From positions 3,804,115-3,868,114 of the forward strand of contig NZ_JH597773.1 in assembly GCF_000243335.1 (NCBI RefSeq): a DNA stretch of 64,000 nucleotides, given 5' to 3'. Source of the DNA: Leptonema illini DSM 21528. GTDB taxonomy: Bacteria > Spirochaetota > Leptospiria > Leptospirales > Leptonemataceae. A program made the translations under genes and the position numbers. How positions within the stretch are numbered: position 1 is the first letter of the stretch; the number at the start of each line of letters is the position of its first letter. Shown piece after piece: positions 35,531 to 43,190 of the stretch. The notes under the pieces are model-generated. The model was not told where the DNA came from. It did no database searches and worked only from the letters and a program-made list of their open reading frames with translations.

Positions 35531-37269
35531 TTCCCCTGCTACTGAACATGAGAGTGAAGCAAGTTCGCAAGGGATTGAACATTTTGTATGATGGTCCTGG
35601 AAAATTGCCGGCGCTAATCGAGCTACAAGGCTTGTTGCCGATTTTTGATGACTACGGCCAAGAGAAACTTGTAAGCAATATGGGTATTTTGGCATGGAAT
35701 CGACCAGGTATATGGTTAGCCTTACAGTCTCAGGTGGCTCAGCAATTCGATGATCTTGTCTCCTTCTTCTTGACATCATCGACGGCTAGAGGTCTACCTG
35801 AATCATCGCCGCCGTTTGTAAGATTGGCCTCGCTGATAAGCCTTGTCACATATACGTTTGCTTTCGCCTCTCGGGCCGTTCGAAATCGCATGCAAGCAAC
35901 GGTAATAAGAATACTACAAAACCTGGAGCAATTGTCCTCGGCTGATCGTCCGGAGATCCTGAAGGCACTTCGATATCTATTCGATTGGCTGCTGGATAAT
36001 CGAACAGCACGGGAAAAGGCCGATATTTTATCCCTTCTGCCGTTAAATGTATGGATTTCAATGCTCGGCGAGGGCATTATTGAGCAGTCGGTCGAGCAGT
36101 GGGATAATGACGTGTGGGAATGCATCTCCATTGATATTCGCACTGCCGTAGTTAAGCACATACAAGACAATGCAGACCGTAACCCATCTTTTTTCTTCCC
36201 ATTGCTGGCATTTGCGCGTCGTGGCGGTGACGATCATCCCGTTTTGAATGCAGTTATCTCAGGTGTCGAGCGCTTTAGGGAAAACGAATCTGCTCACATC
36301 GAAAAGCAGGTCAAAGATGCTGCCGAGAAGACGCCGGGAAGTCGCAACATTGCGCAACTCGAAAAGGAACTCGACGAGCTGAAACGACACGAGCATTACA
36401 CTGACAAAGATTTGCGAGGTTGGTTGCTCAGGATTGGCCGAGTCAAAGAGCCATTTGCATCGACTGCTTCAGTCAGTTTTATTGAAAATCTCCGAAGATC
36501 TCTTTCTAAGCAGTCGTTCGGTATCACTTCCCTTGGCGGCATTTTTTCTTTTTTGCGAACCGACCCTAGCGACGAAGAGAAGCAGGCGCTGGCAGAGTTG
36601 ATTCCAGAAGTAATCGATAGGGAGCGTAAGAGCCCAAAAGGCGGCTGGCGTCTGGTACAGGGTGAGCCCGTCTTGGAAGGCGTTGCTGCCTACTACTGGC
36701 ATTGCGAAATGTACGACGCTTGGTTTGATCTGATGGAAGAATTTGGCGTGTTCCTGTATCCAATGAATGCTCCAGACTTGCTTTCTAAAATGCGTGCGGC
36801 CGATGAAGAGAGTTCAAAAGGGTATGTCGAGCGGTTGCTATTGCATGCGCTGTCGGTGCCACGGCGAAACGATAGGCTTGAGGTCCTGCATATTCTTGAG
36901 GATCTTGTCTTGCATGCAAGGCTCGTTCTGCCTGCAGATATCAGGAGTCTTGCCATCATATCGAGGAATCCCGATTTTGTGGATTATAGGCCTTCTCTTT
37001 TTGCAATTCTGGCTACGGCGATGCTTAAACACTCTGATGATGAAGTAAGCTTCCATAGGGTTTGCAGCACGCTCGAAAAAGTATTGAAGCGAAATTCACT
37101 GCAGATTTCGCCATGGGCTTTATCGCGCTTTCTGGATTTATTCGAGGTTATTAAGCCGCGACTGACGGACGGTTCTTCTTTGCTCAAATCGATTCACAAT
37201 GCAGAGGAAAAGTTTGCCATGCTTGACTTTCGCTACGCTCCCCTAACCAAGTACAGGACCGACCCATGA
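35531..37269 (+). pseudogene. SIR2-domain large protein, 3' fragment
   Basis: Continuation of the interrupted gene. Joining base 34300 to 35531 (that is, removing the IS and one GTA) restores the frame exactly: the codon ATT is followed by CCC CTG CTA CTG AAC ATG AGA, so the ATG at 35548 was an internal Met. The fragment adds about 580 residues, predicted all-helical with a charged coiled coil (IAQLEKELDELKRHEH). There is no recognised domain, which suits a sensor or oligomerisation role in a SIR2 effector. The whole uninterrupted protein would have about 1256 residues. Whether this fragment is translated alone from ATG 35548 is doubtful, as no ribosome site is evident. Its stop overlaps the next ATG. 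Confidence 0.85.
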
Positions 37270-37532
37270 ACCGAACAATAAAGATAGCATTCATTATCGA
37301 TACCGTCATGGCCTCAGGGCTGGCCGCTTCCGTTTTTCTGCCTTCCATATCCATCGTCATAGCCCTTCTCGCCAGTGGACTGCTCTTCTTCATCGGCCTG
37401 GGATTTGGCGTGGCGGCTCTGGGGAAACGTGATGTTCCGATCGCTTTGCAAATCCTCGGCCTGCTTGGCCCTTTCCTGGCCTTCCTGCCGCTTCTACTGG
37501 CAATGGATGTCGCTTCCAGACCCGCACTATGA
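37266..37532 (+). CDS. Small membrane protein downstream of the SIR2 gene
   Basis: An 88-residue protein of three predicted membrane helices (about 8-28, 30-55 and 60-82) with hardly any loops and no recognised family. Its ATG overlaps the SIR2 3' fragment stop (ATGA), so it was translationally coupled to the intact SIR2 gene. If the SIR2 protein were a cell-suicide effector, a small membrane partner could be a helper; this is inference. Expression may now be low because of the IS. Confidence 0.55.
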   Translation: MNRTIKIAFIIDTVMASGLAASVFLPSISIVIALLASGLLFFIGLGFGVAALGKRDVPIALQILGLLGPFLAFLPLLLAMDVASRPAL

Positions 37533-37553
37533 CCAGACGCGAGAGGCACATCT

Positions 37554-37823
37554 ATGAAGAACTTGAAAAAAATCCCGGTATTTAAAGAACCAAAGTCTGA
37601 GTTTGAATTCTGGCAAAAGCACGATTCAACAGAGTTCATTGACTTTACAAAGGCAAAGCGCGTGAGCTTTCCCAATTTGAAGCCGTCCACGAAATCCATA
37701 TCCATTCGTCTGCCCGAGCCTCTGCTCGAAAGACTGAAGATCCTTGCAAATCAGCAGGATATACCATATCAGTCTCTTATAAAGATCTATCTGCATGAAC
37801 GCGTCGAGCAGGAGTCAAAGTGA
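37554..37823 (+). CDS. CopG-type antitoxin, orphan
   Basis: An 89-residue protein matching the CopG_antitoxin family (partner of BrnT-like or related toxins). Hallmarks are FTKAKRVSFPNLKPSTKS, ISIRLPEPLLERLKILAN and PYQSLIKIYLHERV. The latter half is a ribbon-helix-helix DNA-binding fold. The toxin normally encoded directly upstream is absent; in its place is the small membrane gene, ending 21 bases before. It may be a relic, or neutralise a toxin elsewhere, or regulate the SIR2 region. Confidence 0.75.
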   Translation: MKNLKKIPVFKEPKSEFEFWQKHDSTEFIDFTKAKRVSFPNLKPSTKSISIRLPEPLLERLKILANQQDIPYQSLIKIYLHERVEQESK

Positions 37824-37906
37824 TTACTTGCACTTCTTCTTGCTCTCGCTAACCTCGCCTTTTTCCCGCTTTCCACCGCAGCCGGCCAATCCGCAATTGG
37901 TCATCT

Positions 37907-39154
37907 ATGTCCCATGATCCGGCTGCGGCGCTGCGACTGCCCGACTATCGCTTCTTCTTGCTTGCCCGCATCTCGTTCACGCTTGCCATGCAGATCCAGG
38001 CCGTCGTCGTCGGCTGGCAGATCTATGAGCTGACGAAAGATCCGCTTGCGCTCGGATTGATCGGACTCACCGAGGCGGTTCCGGCGTTAACCATGGCCCC
38101 GTTCGGCGGCCATTTCGCCGACCGGCATCGTCGCAAGCCTATCGTGCTCGGCGCGCTGATCTTTCTTTTCTTCGCCTCTCTTACGCTGACGACGCTGGCC
38201 GTAACGCTCGGCTCCGATCCGCAGAGCGTGCCGTATCTGTATGGCGTCATCTTCTTCACCGGCCTTGCCCGCGGACTACTTTCGCCTGCCTTTGTCGCTT
38301 TGCTCGCACAGATCATGCCGCGCGAGCTCTATGCGAATGCCGCCACCTGGAATAGCGTCGGCTGGCAAGGGGCTTCCGTTATCGGTCCGGCGGTGGGCGG
38401 CTTCGTCTACGGCTTTTTCGGATTAGCCGAGGCCTACGCACTCGATGCCACGCTTGTTGGGTTAGCCGCCTGTAGCTTTTTCTTTGTTACGAACCGACCT
38501 GCTCCGGATCGTCCGCAAATCGCCGAGCCCATGTTACAGAGCCTTTCTGTCGGCGTGCGTTACGTTTTCAAGAAGCAGGAAATCCTCGGTGCCATCAGCC
38601 TCGATCTGTTCGCCGTTCTTTTCGGAGGAGCGGTGGCCCTTCTGCCCGTATTTGCAAAAGAGGTGCTTTCGGTCGGGCCGGAGGGCCTGGGTCTTCTTCG
38701 TATGGCTCCGGCGGTGGGGGCGGTCGTCATGGCCGTCATTCTCATGCTGCGTCCGCCGATGCGTCACAGCGGCTGGGTGCTTCTTTACAGCGTGGCCGGA
38801 TTTGGCGCCTGTATGATTCTGTTTGCCCTTTCCACCAATTTCTATTTCTCTCTGTTCATGCTCGCTCTGAGTGGCGCCTTTGACAACGTAAGCGTCGTCA
38901 TCCGATCGACGATCTTGCAGAGCCTGACCCCCGATCATATGCGCGGCCGCGTCGCCGCCGTGAACACGATGTTCATCGGCAGCTCCAACGAGATCGGCGC
39001 CTTTGAATCGGGAGTGGCGGCCCGGCTGCTTGGCCTGGTCCCCTCTGTGATCTTCGGAGGAACGATGACGCTGCTGGTTGTGGTGACGACAGCGCTGCGT
39101 GCTCCGAGGCTGCGCGACCTGCATCTTGGTGATCTGGAGAAAAATCAAGCCTGA
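37907..39154 (+). CDS. MFS transporter, EntS-like (MFS_3)
   Basis: A 415-residue, 12-helix major facilitator. The N-terminal LPDYRFFLLARISFTLAMQIQ, QAVVVGWQIYELTKDPL, the loop GGHFADRHRRKP between helices 2 and 3, and ARGLLSPAFVALLAQIMP match the EntS/MFS_3 branch that exports siderophores or drugs. The substrate is unknown. It starts 84 bases after the antitoxin gene and belongs to the core-like sequence again. A TetR gene follows. Confidence 0.88.
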   Translation: MSHDPAAALRLPDYRFFLLARISFTLAMQIQAVVVGWQIYELTKDPLALGLIGLTEAVPALTMAPFGGHFADRHRRKPIVLGALIFLFFASLTLTTLAVTLGSDPQSVPYLYGVIFFTGLARGLLSPAFVALLAQIMPRELYANAATWNSVGWQGASVIGPAVGGFVYGFFGLAEAYALDATLVGLAACSFFFVTNRPAPDRPQIAEPMLQSLSVGVRYVFKKQEILGAISLDLFAVLFGGAVALLPVFAKEVLSVGPEGLGLLRMAPAVGAVVMAVILMLRPPMRHSGWVLLYSVAGFGACMILFALSTNFYFSLFMLALSGAFDNVSVVIRSTILQSLTPDHMRGRVAAVNTMFIGSSNEIGAFESGVAARLLGLVPSVIFGGTMTLLVVVTTALRAPRLRDLHLGDLEKNQA

Positions 39155-39355
39155 GCTGAAAATTTCCGGTCGGACCTGGTTTTCTGTCCCGGTCGCCTGC
39201 TAAGCTGACCGGGTGACTGCTGTTCTACTTACTGCCCCGGGCAATAGCGCCCGGCAAGAAGCGAAGTCTCTGATCTCAAGAAAGCCCGAGGTTTTGAGAT
39301 TCTTTGAGTCGCCCGAGACAGGGAAAAAATCGGGAAAAAGTGTCGCCGGTAAAAG

Positions 39356-39365
39356 TGAACGTTCA
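39356..39365. promoter_or_regulatory. Palindrome TGAACGTTCA upstream of TetR gene
   Basis: A perfect 10-bp palindrome 13 bases before the TetR ATG. Sites of the TGAACGTTCA type are often operators of TetR-family repressors of efflux genes. It could mediate autorepression of the TetR-MFS pair. Inference from symmetry and position. Confidence 0.4.
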
Positions 39366-39377
39366 TTTAGTTATGCC

Positions 39378-39971
39378 ATGCGTCGGCGAGATGTAGAAAA
39401 GGAGCGATTGATTCGCGAGAATGCCTTCAAGATGTTCTTCGAAGAAGGCTTCAGCGGCTTCAGTATGCAGAAGCTGGCGAAGGCATCGGCAGTTTCGCCG
39501 GCGACGCTCTACATCTATTTTAAAGACAAAGACGACCTGATCATGCAGCTTTACGCCGAAGAGATGCAGAAGATGACTTCGGCGACTCTCGAAGGCTTCG
39601 AGGCCTCCATGCCGTTTGCCGACGGATTGCGCATCCAATGGATGAACCGAGCGCGTTACTTCCTGGCGAATCCATATCAGGCGCATTTTCTCGAACAGGT
39701 GCGTTATACGCCATTTCACGATCGCGCGATGGGTGTGATCGATCCGCATTTTCTCAAGCAGATGAAAGGCTTCGTGCACAATGCCATACGTAACGGGGAG
39801 CTGGTCGATGTTCCCGTCGAGATCTACTGGTCTGTGGCCTTTTCGCCTCTTTATCAACTTATAAAGTTCGATCTTCACGGCGTGAGCTTTCCGGGAATCC
39901 CCCGATTCAAGTTGAATGAGAAATCGATGCTCAAGGCCCTGGAGCTTGTCTTGAAGGCGCTCAAGCCGTAG
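39378..39971 (+). CDS. TetR/AcrR family regulator
   Basis: A 197-residue regulator. The HTH (RLIRENAFKMFFEEGFSGFSMQKLAKASAVSPATLYIYFKDKDDL, with the recognition helix near SPATLYIYF) occupies about residues 8-56, and the rest is a helical ligand domain. The ATG at 39378 fits the usual family start and follows a palindrome; a longer in-frame start at 39213 would add 55 low-quality residues. It is 46 bases upstream of an MFS transporter gene on the same strand, so it very likely regulates it. Confidence 0.87.
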   Translation: MRRRDVEKERLIRENAFKMFFEEGFSGFSMQKLAKASAVSPATLYIYFKDKDDLIMQLYAEEMQKMTSATLEGFEASMPFADGLRIQWMNRARYFLANPYQAHFLEQVRYTPFHDRAMGVIDPHFLKQMKGFVHNAIRNGELVDVPVEIYWSVAFSPLYQLIKFDLHGVSFPGIPRFKLNEKSMLKALELVLKALKP

Positions 39972-40017
39972 GCGCAGATCCGCAAAAATTCGTAATACGT
40001 TATACAGAGAGACTCCA

Positions 40018-41274
40018 ATGAAACAGACACAGACAAAAGCAGCCGCATTCAGTCCGTACGAATGGTTTGTCGTCGGACTTCTGGCCTTCATCCAGTTCAC
40101 GGTCGTCCTTGATTTCATGATCATGGCGCCGCTTGGAACGATCCTGATCGACGAGATGGGTATAACGCCCTCGCAGTTTTCGCTCGTCGTTTCTGCCTAC
40201 GCTTTAAGCGCCGGAACGTCGGCTCTATTGAGCTCCGTTGTGGCCGATCACTTCGATAGAAAGAGATACCTGCTTGTGTTTTATACGGGCTTCGTCGTCG
40301 GTACGCTCTTTTGCGGACTGGCTCCGACGTATGAGACGCTACTGGCGGCTCGCATCTTCACCGGACTGTTCGGCGGCGTGATCGCATCGATCAGCCTTTC
40401 CATCGTCGCCGATCTCTTTCCCTATCAGGTGCGCGGACGGGTGATGGGCATCATTATGGCCGCCTTTTCGGTGAGTCAGGTTCTCGGATTGCCGCTCGGT
40501 ATGTGGCTGGCGTCACACTGGAACTGGCATATTCCGTTTATGATGATCGTCGCCGTCGCAGCTCCTGTCGGGGTGATGATCGCCCTGCGTTTACAGCCGA
40601 TCTCCGGCCATCTGGCAACAAGCCGTGACCGTCAGGCCTTTCGCCGCATGGCGAAGATCCTCTTGAAGAAGCATCACATAGAGGCCTTTGCGGCGACGGC
40701 GCTGCTTGCCACAGGCGGATTCATGCTGATGCCGTTTGCGAGTACGTTTAGCGAGCATAACCTCGGTCTGACTCGAGATCAGATCTCGCTCGTCTACCTC
40801 GTCACCGGTATCGCCTCGGTCTTCGCCGGCATCATAGCGGGTTACCTGTCGGATCGTATCGGAAAGTACGCTATGTTCGTCGTGGGCTCGATCATCGCCA
40901 TCGTCGTCGTGCTTCTGTACACGAACATGGGATTATCGCCCATGTGGATGGTTATGGTCGTCAGCGCCGTGCTTTTTGTCGGCATCTCGGCTCGTATGGT
41001 TTCGGCGCAGGCGTTAACCTCCGCCGTGCCGGAGCCTCAGGATCGAGGATCGTTCATGGCGCTGAATTCGTCCGTGCAGCAGTATTCGGGCGCCATCGCA
41101 TCGATTATCGCCGGTCTGATCGTCGCACAGAGCGGAAACGGAAAGCTCGAACATTACGAAGAACTCGGGTACGTCGTCGCAGTGGCGATGGTCGTTACCG
41201 CACTACTCATGTACCGCCTGCATGCGCGGTTTACCAGGGCCTCTGAAAAGCAGATGTCAGAGGCCCCAGAATAG
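40018..41274 (+). CDS. MFS transporter, DHA1/AraJ-like
   Basis: A 418-residue 12-helix MFS protein. After a short hydrophilic head come VVLDFMIMAPLGTIL in helix 1 (the Asp-containing motif of the DHA1 drug:H+ antiporter group), the signature loop VVADHFDRKRYL, and GRVMGIIMAAFSVSQVLGLPLG in helix 5 (motif C, characteristic of antiporters). It probably exports a drug or sugar; the substrate is unknown. GAGAG lies upstream of ATG 40018. It is co-directional with and probably controlled by the TetR gene 46 bases upstream. Confidence 0.88.
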   Translation: MKQTQTKAAAFSPYEWFVVGLLAFIQFTVVLDFMIMAPLGTILIDEMGITPSQFSLVVSAYALSAGTSALLSSVVADHFDRKRYLLVFYTGFVVGTLFCGLAPTYETLLAARIFTGLFGGVIASISLSIVADLFPYQVRGRVMGIIMAAFSVSQVLGLPLGMWLASHWNWHIPFMMIVAVAAPVGVMIALRLQPISGHLATSRDRQAFRRMAKILLKKHHIEAFAATALLATGGFMLMPFASTFSEHNLGLTRDQISLVYLVTGIASVFAGIIAGYLSDRIGKYAMFVVGSIIAIVVVLLYTNMGLSPMWMVMVVSAVLFVGISARMVSAQALTSAVPEPQDRGSFMALNSSVQQYSGAIASIIAGLIVAQSGNGKLEHYEELGYVVAVAMVVTALLMYRLHARFTRASEKQMSEAPE

Positions 41275-41331
41275 GAGGGATTATGCTGGGCTTTACGTTC
41301 TGGCTTTTTGTGGCTCCCGCCGTAAAGGGAG

Positions 41332-41757
41332 CTACTCTCCCATCGCCGTCAGAAGAATCCGTCGTAGAGATGGATGCGTCCGATGTTCGCAAAGATAGAT
41401 CCCCTGCCAGGTCCCAAGGCCGGGGCGACCGTCGGCAATCGGTATCTGAAGCGAAGCGCCGATCAGCACGCTCTTGATATGCGCCGTCATGTCGTCGTCC
41501 CCTTCGAGCGTATGTGTGAAATACGGCGCTCCGTCGGGGACGGCACGGCGAAAGTAGGCTTCGAGGTCGACCCGTACGTCCGGGTCGGCATTCTCGTTGA
41601 TGGCGAGTGACGCCGACGTATGTCGTAAAAACAGGTTGAGCAGACCGCGCCGCACCTTCATCTCACGCAGCGCCTTTTCCACCGAACCGGTAATCAGATG
41701 AAAACCGCGGGAGGGCGCTGTGACTGAGATTTCGGTCTGAAAGATCTGCATGCTCAT
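41332..41757 (-). CDS. YjbQ family protein (UPF0047, ThiE-like side activity)
   Basis: A 141-residue protein of the YjbQ family, which has thiamine-phosphate synthase side activity in E. coli. Motifs are LLNLFLRHTSASLAINENADPDV and GTWQGIYLCEHRTHP, where His and Glu/Asp residues cluster. The true role is unsettled in the family. It is translated from an ATG overlapping the tautomerase stop (ATGA at 41754-41757), so both form one operon. Confidence 0.9.
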   Translation of the reverse strand: MSMQIFQTEISVTAPSRGFHLITGSVEKALREMKVRRGLLNLFLRHTSASLAINENADPDVRVDLEAYFRRAVPDGAPYFTHTLEGDDDMTAHIKSVLIGASLQIPIADGRPGLGTWQGIYLCEHRTHPSLRRILLTAMGE

Positions 41758-41960
41758 CCCTGTTTGCGGATTTCAGCGACGCTGCGTCCTCCGATGCCGT
41801 ATTGATCCGTCGGAATCTGCTGCAGGGTGACGACGCATGTCTTTTCGCCTCTTCCCATCACCTCGACAAAGGTCTGCGTCAGGCGCTGGATCAGTGCCTG
41901 CTTCTGTTCCGGTGTAGTTCCACCATCTTCTTCTGTCATCGTTACTTGAATTACGGGCAT
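41754..41960 (-). CDS. 4-oxalocrotonate tautomerase family protein
   Basis: A 68-residue protein beginning MPVIQVTMTE, with Pro2 as the predicted catalytic N-terminus after Met removal. TPEQKQALIQRLTQTFVEVMGRGEKTCVVTLQQIP fits the family. ATG 41960 is used because only this start exposes the proline; longer in-frame starts reach 42044. It is co-translated with the YjbQ gene. Two copies of the GTCGGAGTTCCGAC palindrome lie just upstream. Confidence 0.85.
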   Translation of the reverse strand: MPVIQVTMTEEDGGTTPEQKQALIQRLTQTFVEVMGRGEKTCVVTLQQIPTDQYGIGGRSVAEIRKQG

Positions 41961-41978
41961 ATTCCATTTATCGGCGCC

Positions 41979-42026
41979 GTCGCAGTTCCGACCTGATTTT
42001 CCCGCCAGTCCTGTCGGAGTTCCGAC
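41979..42026. repeat. Two copies of the dispersed palindrome in tandem
   Basis: GTCGCAGTTCCGAC at 41979-41992 (one mismatch) and GTCGGAGTTCCGAC at 42013-42026 (perfect) lie 34 bp apart, each followed by CTGAT. They are in the divergent gap between the tautomerase/YjbQ operon and the vapBC pair, in promoter position. Confidence 0.65.
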
Positions 42027-42101
42027 CTGATCGTCGAACCACACAGGAACATCAGCCCGGAAAAAGCTCGACTATTGATCTCTATATGCTTTTATGCTTT
42101 T

Positions 42102-42371
42102 ATGCGTACGACAATCGACATGCCCGACCGGCTGTATCGAGAGGCGAAGGCGCGGGCCGCCCTCGAAGGCTTATCTTTGAAAGATCTACTGATTCATAGC
42201 ATCGAAGCCCACCTTTATGGGACGGCAGGCGAGGCAACGTCCGTGGGCCCGACCTGGAGAAAGCAGTTCGAAGATGTCTCGCGTGAATTGACGCAGGCCG
42301 CTCAGAAGTCGTCTGTTTCGGCTCTGGAACAGCTGCGGGCAGATCGATCGCGGTTGGATGGCGAGAGCTGA
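42102..42371 (+). CDS. vapB: VapB-type antitoxin (ribbon-helix-helix)
   Basis: An 89-residue antitoxin. MRTTIDMPDRLYREAKARAALEGLSLKDLLIHSIE is a ribbon-helix-helix domain of the ParD/CopG type that binds its own promoter, and the C-terminal tail would wrap the toxin. ATG 42102 is preferred over an in-frame ATT/ATG series from 42075, as the fold starts there. Its stop overlaps the toxin ATG by one base (TGATG). The DNA upstream holds a T-rich promoter-like stretch. Confidence 0.85.
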   Translation: MRTTIDMPDRLYREAKARAALEGLSLKDLLIHSIEAHLYGTAGEATSVGPTWRKQFEDVSRELTQAAQKSSVSALEQLRADRSRLDGES

Positions 42372-42793
42372 TGCCGGCACGCTCTCTCGTTATTGATGCC
42401 TCGGTTTTCATCTCGGCCTTTCTCGCAAACGAACGCTTTCATGAACAGAGCCAAACATTCCTTCTCGGGCTTGCATCCAGTCGGATTCACATGAGCAGCT
42501 ATGGCCTCTGGGAGCTATCTGCCGCTCTTTTCAGGCGCACCGGAAATCGCACGGCCACGGACCGAGCGATGAAGCTCATCCTTGAACTTGTAAGCGATCA
42601 CCATCTTTTCGATTCGGCATCCTGTCAGACGCACTTTCCAGAAAAGCTCTATACCACGGCCTTGCGAGCAGCTGACTTCGTGTATGTCTCTCTGGCCCTT
42701 TACACAGGAAGCACGCTGGTCACTCTTGATGATGAGATGCTTGAGAGAGCCGCCTCTGTTGTAACTGTCGTTCGACCTGAAGCCTTTGCCTGA
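42371..42793 (+). CDS. vapC: VapC-type PIN toxin (ribonuclease)
   Basis: A 140-residue PIN-domain RNase toxin. The acidic metal site is complete: D9 in VIDASVF, E48 in LWELSAAL, D102 in AADFVYVSLAL and D120/D121 in LVTLDDEM. VapC toxins cut tRNA or rRNA; the target is unknown. It overlaps vapB by one base. A 178-base gap with a strong promoter follows. Confidence 0.88.
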   Translation: MPARSLVIDASVFISAFLANERFHEQSQTFLLGLASSRIHMSSYGLWELSAALFRRTGNRTATDRAMKLILELVSDHHLFDSASCQTHFPEKLYTTALRAADFVYVSLALYTGSTLVTLDDEMLERAASVVTVVRPEAFA

Positions 42794-42922
42794 CGCCGGC
42801 GGAGTAGCCGTCAGTTATGCGCATGCTGTTAAAAAAATAAAAAATTCGCGTGCATTATGTCCCGGAGATAGTCTAAATATATAAGGGCAGGAAAAAAAAC
42901 CTGAGTTGAGACGGAAAAACGC

Positions 42923-42951
42923 TTGATACTTTAAGTAGTCATCCGTATAGT
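42923..42951 (+). promoter_or_regulatory. Near-consensus sigma-70 promoter
   Basis: TTGATA (42923-42928) and TATAGT (42946-42951) are each one mismatch from consensus with a 17-base spacer. Transcription should start near 42958, leaving about 14 bases before the ATG at 42972 and including an AGGAGG ribosome site. This is one of the best promoter sequences in the window. Confidence 0.75.
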
Positions 42952-42971
42952 AAACACATCAGGAGGGGATT

Positions 42972-43190
42972 ATGATAGTTCGTAAGATCCAGAGCCCGGT
43001 ATATCACAGACGCCGACCGACTCCGCTTCCGGGGCGCGGCAACGAAGCACGACAGCCCGAGCTGTTTCCGTCACGGTTTGAAGAGGCCCTTCTTGAAGCC
43101 GTCGGTGGCGATGTAGTTCGTAAAGGCGAGAGCTTTGCAAATTCTCTCAGCTCCTTCCAGCGAGAGAACATCATTCGCCTCAGCGGCTGA
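42972..43190 (+). CDS. Small basic protein of unknown function, strongly expressed by prediction
   Basis: A 72-residue protein, rich in Arg and Pro in the first half (IQSPVYHRRRPTPLPGRGNEAR), with a helical second half. No family or membrane segment is recognised. Support for being real is a near-consensus promoter and an AGGAGG six bases before the ATG. Its last 11 bases overlap the end of the convergent bioF gene. Confidence 0.65.
   Translation: MIVRKIQSPVYHRRRPTPLPGRGNEARQPELFPSRFEEALLEAVGGDVVRKGESFANSLSSFQRENIIRLSG

Noticed and set aside
38534-39148. 204-codon minus-strand frame opposite the MFS gene
   Set aside because: His/Asp/Gln-rich translation typical of an antisense shadow of hydrophobic helices.
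39363-40124. 253-codon minus-strand frame across the TetR and MFS genes
   Set aside because: Spans two well-supported genes and the gap between them; no domain.
41283-41477. 64-codon + strand frame with an AGGAGG-like site right after the MFS stop
   Set aside because: The ribosome site is good, but most of it is antisense to YjbQ and the second half is low-complexity. Could be a short leader peptide, but cannot be supported.
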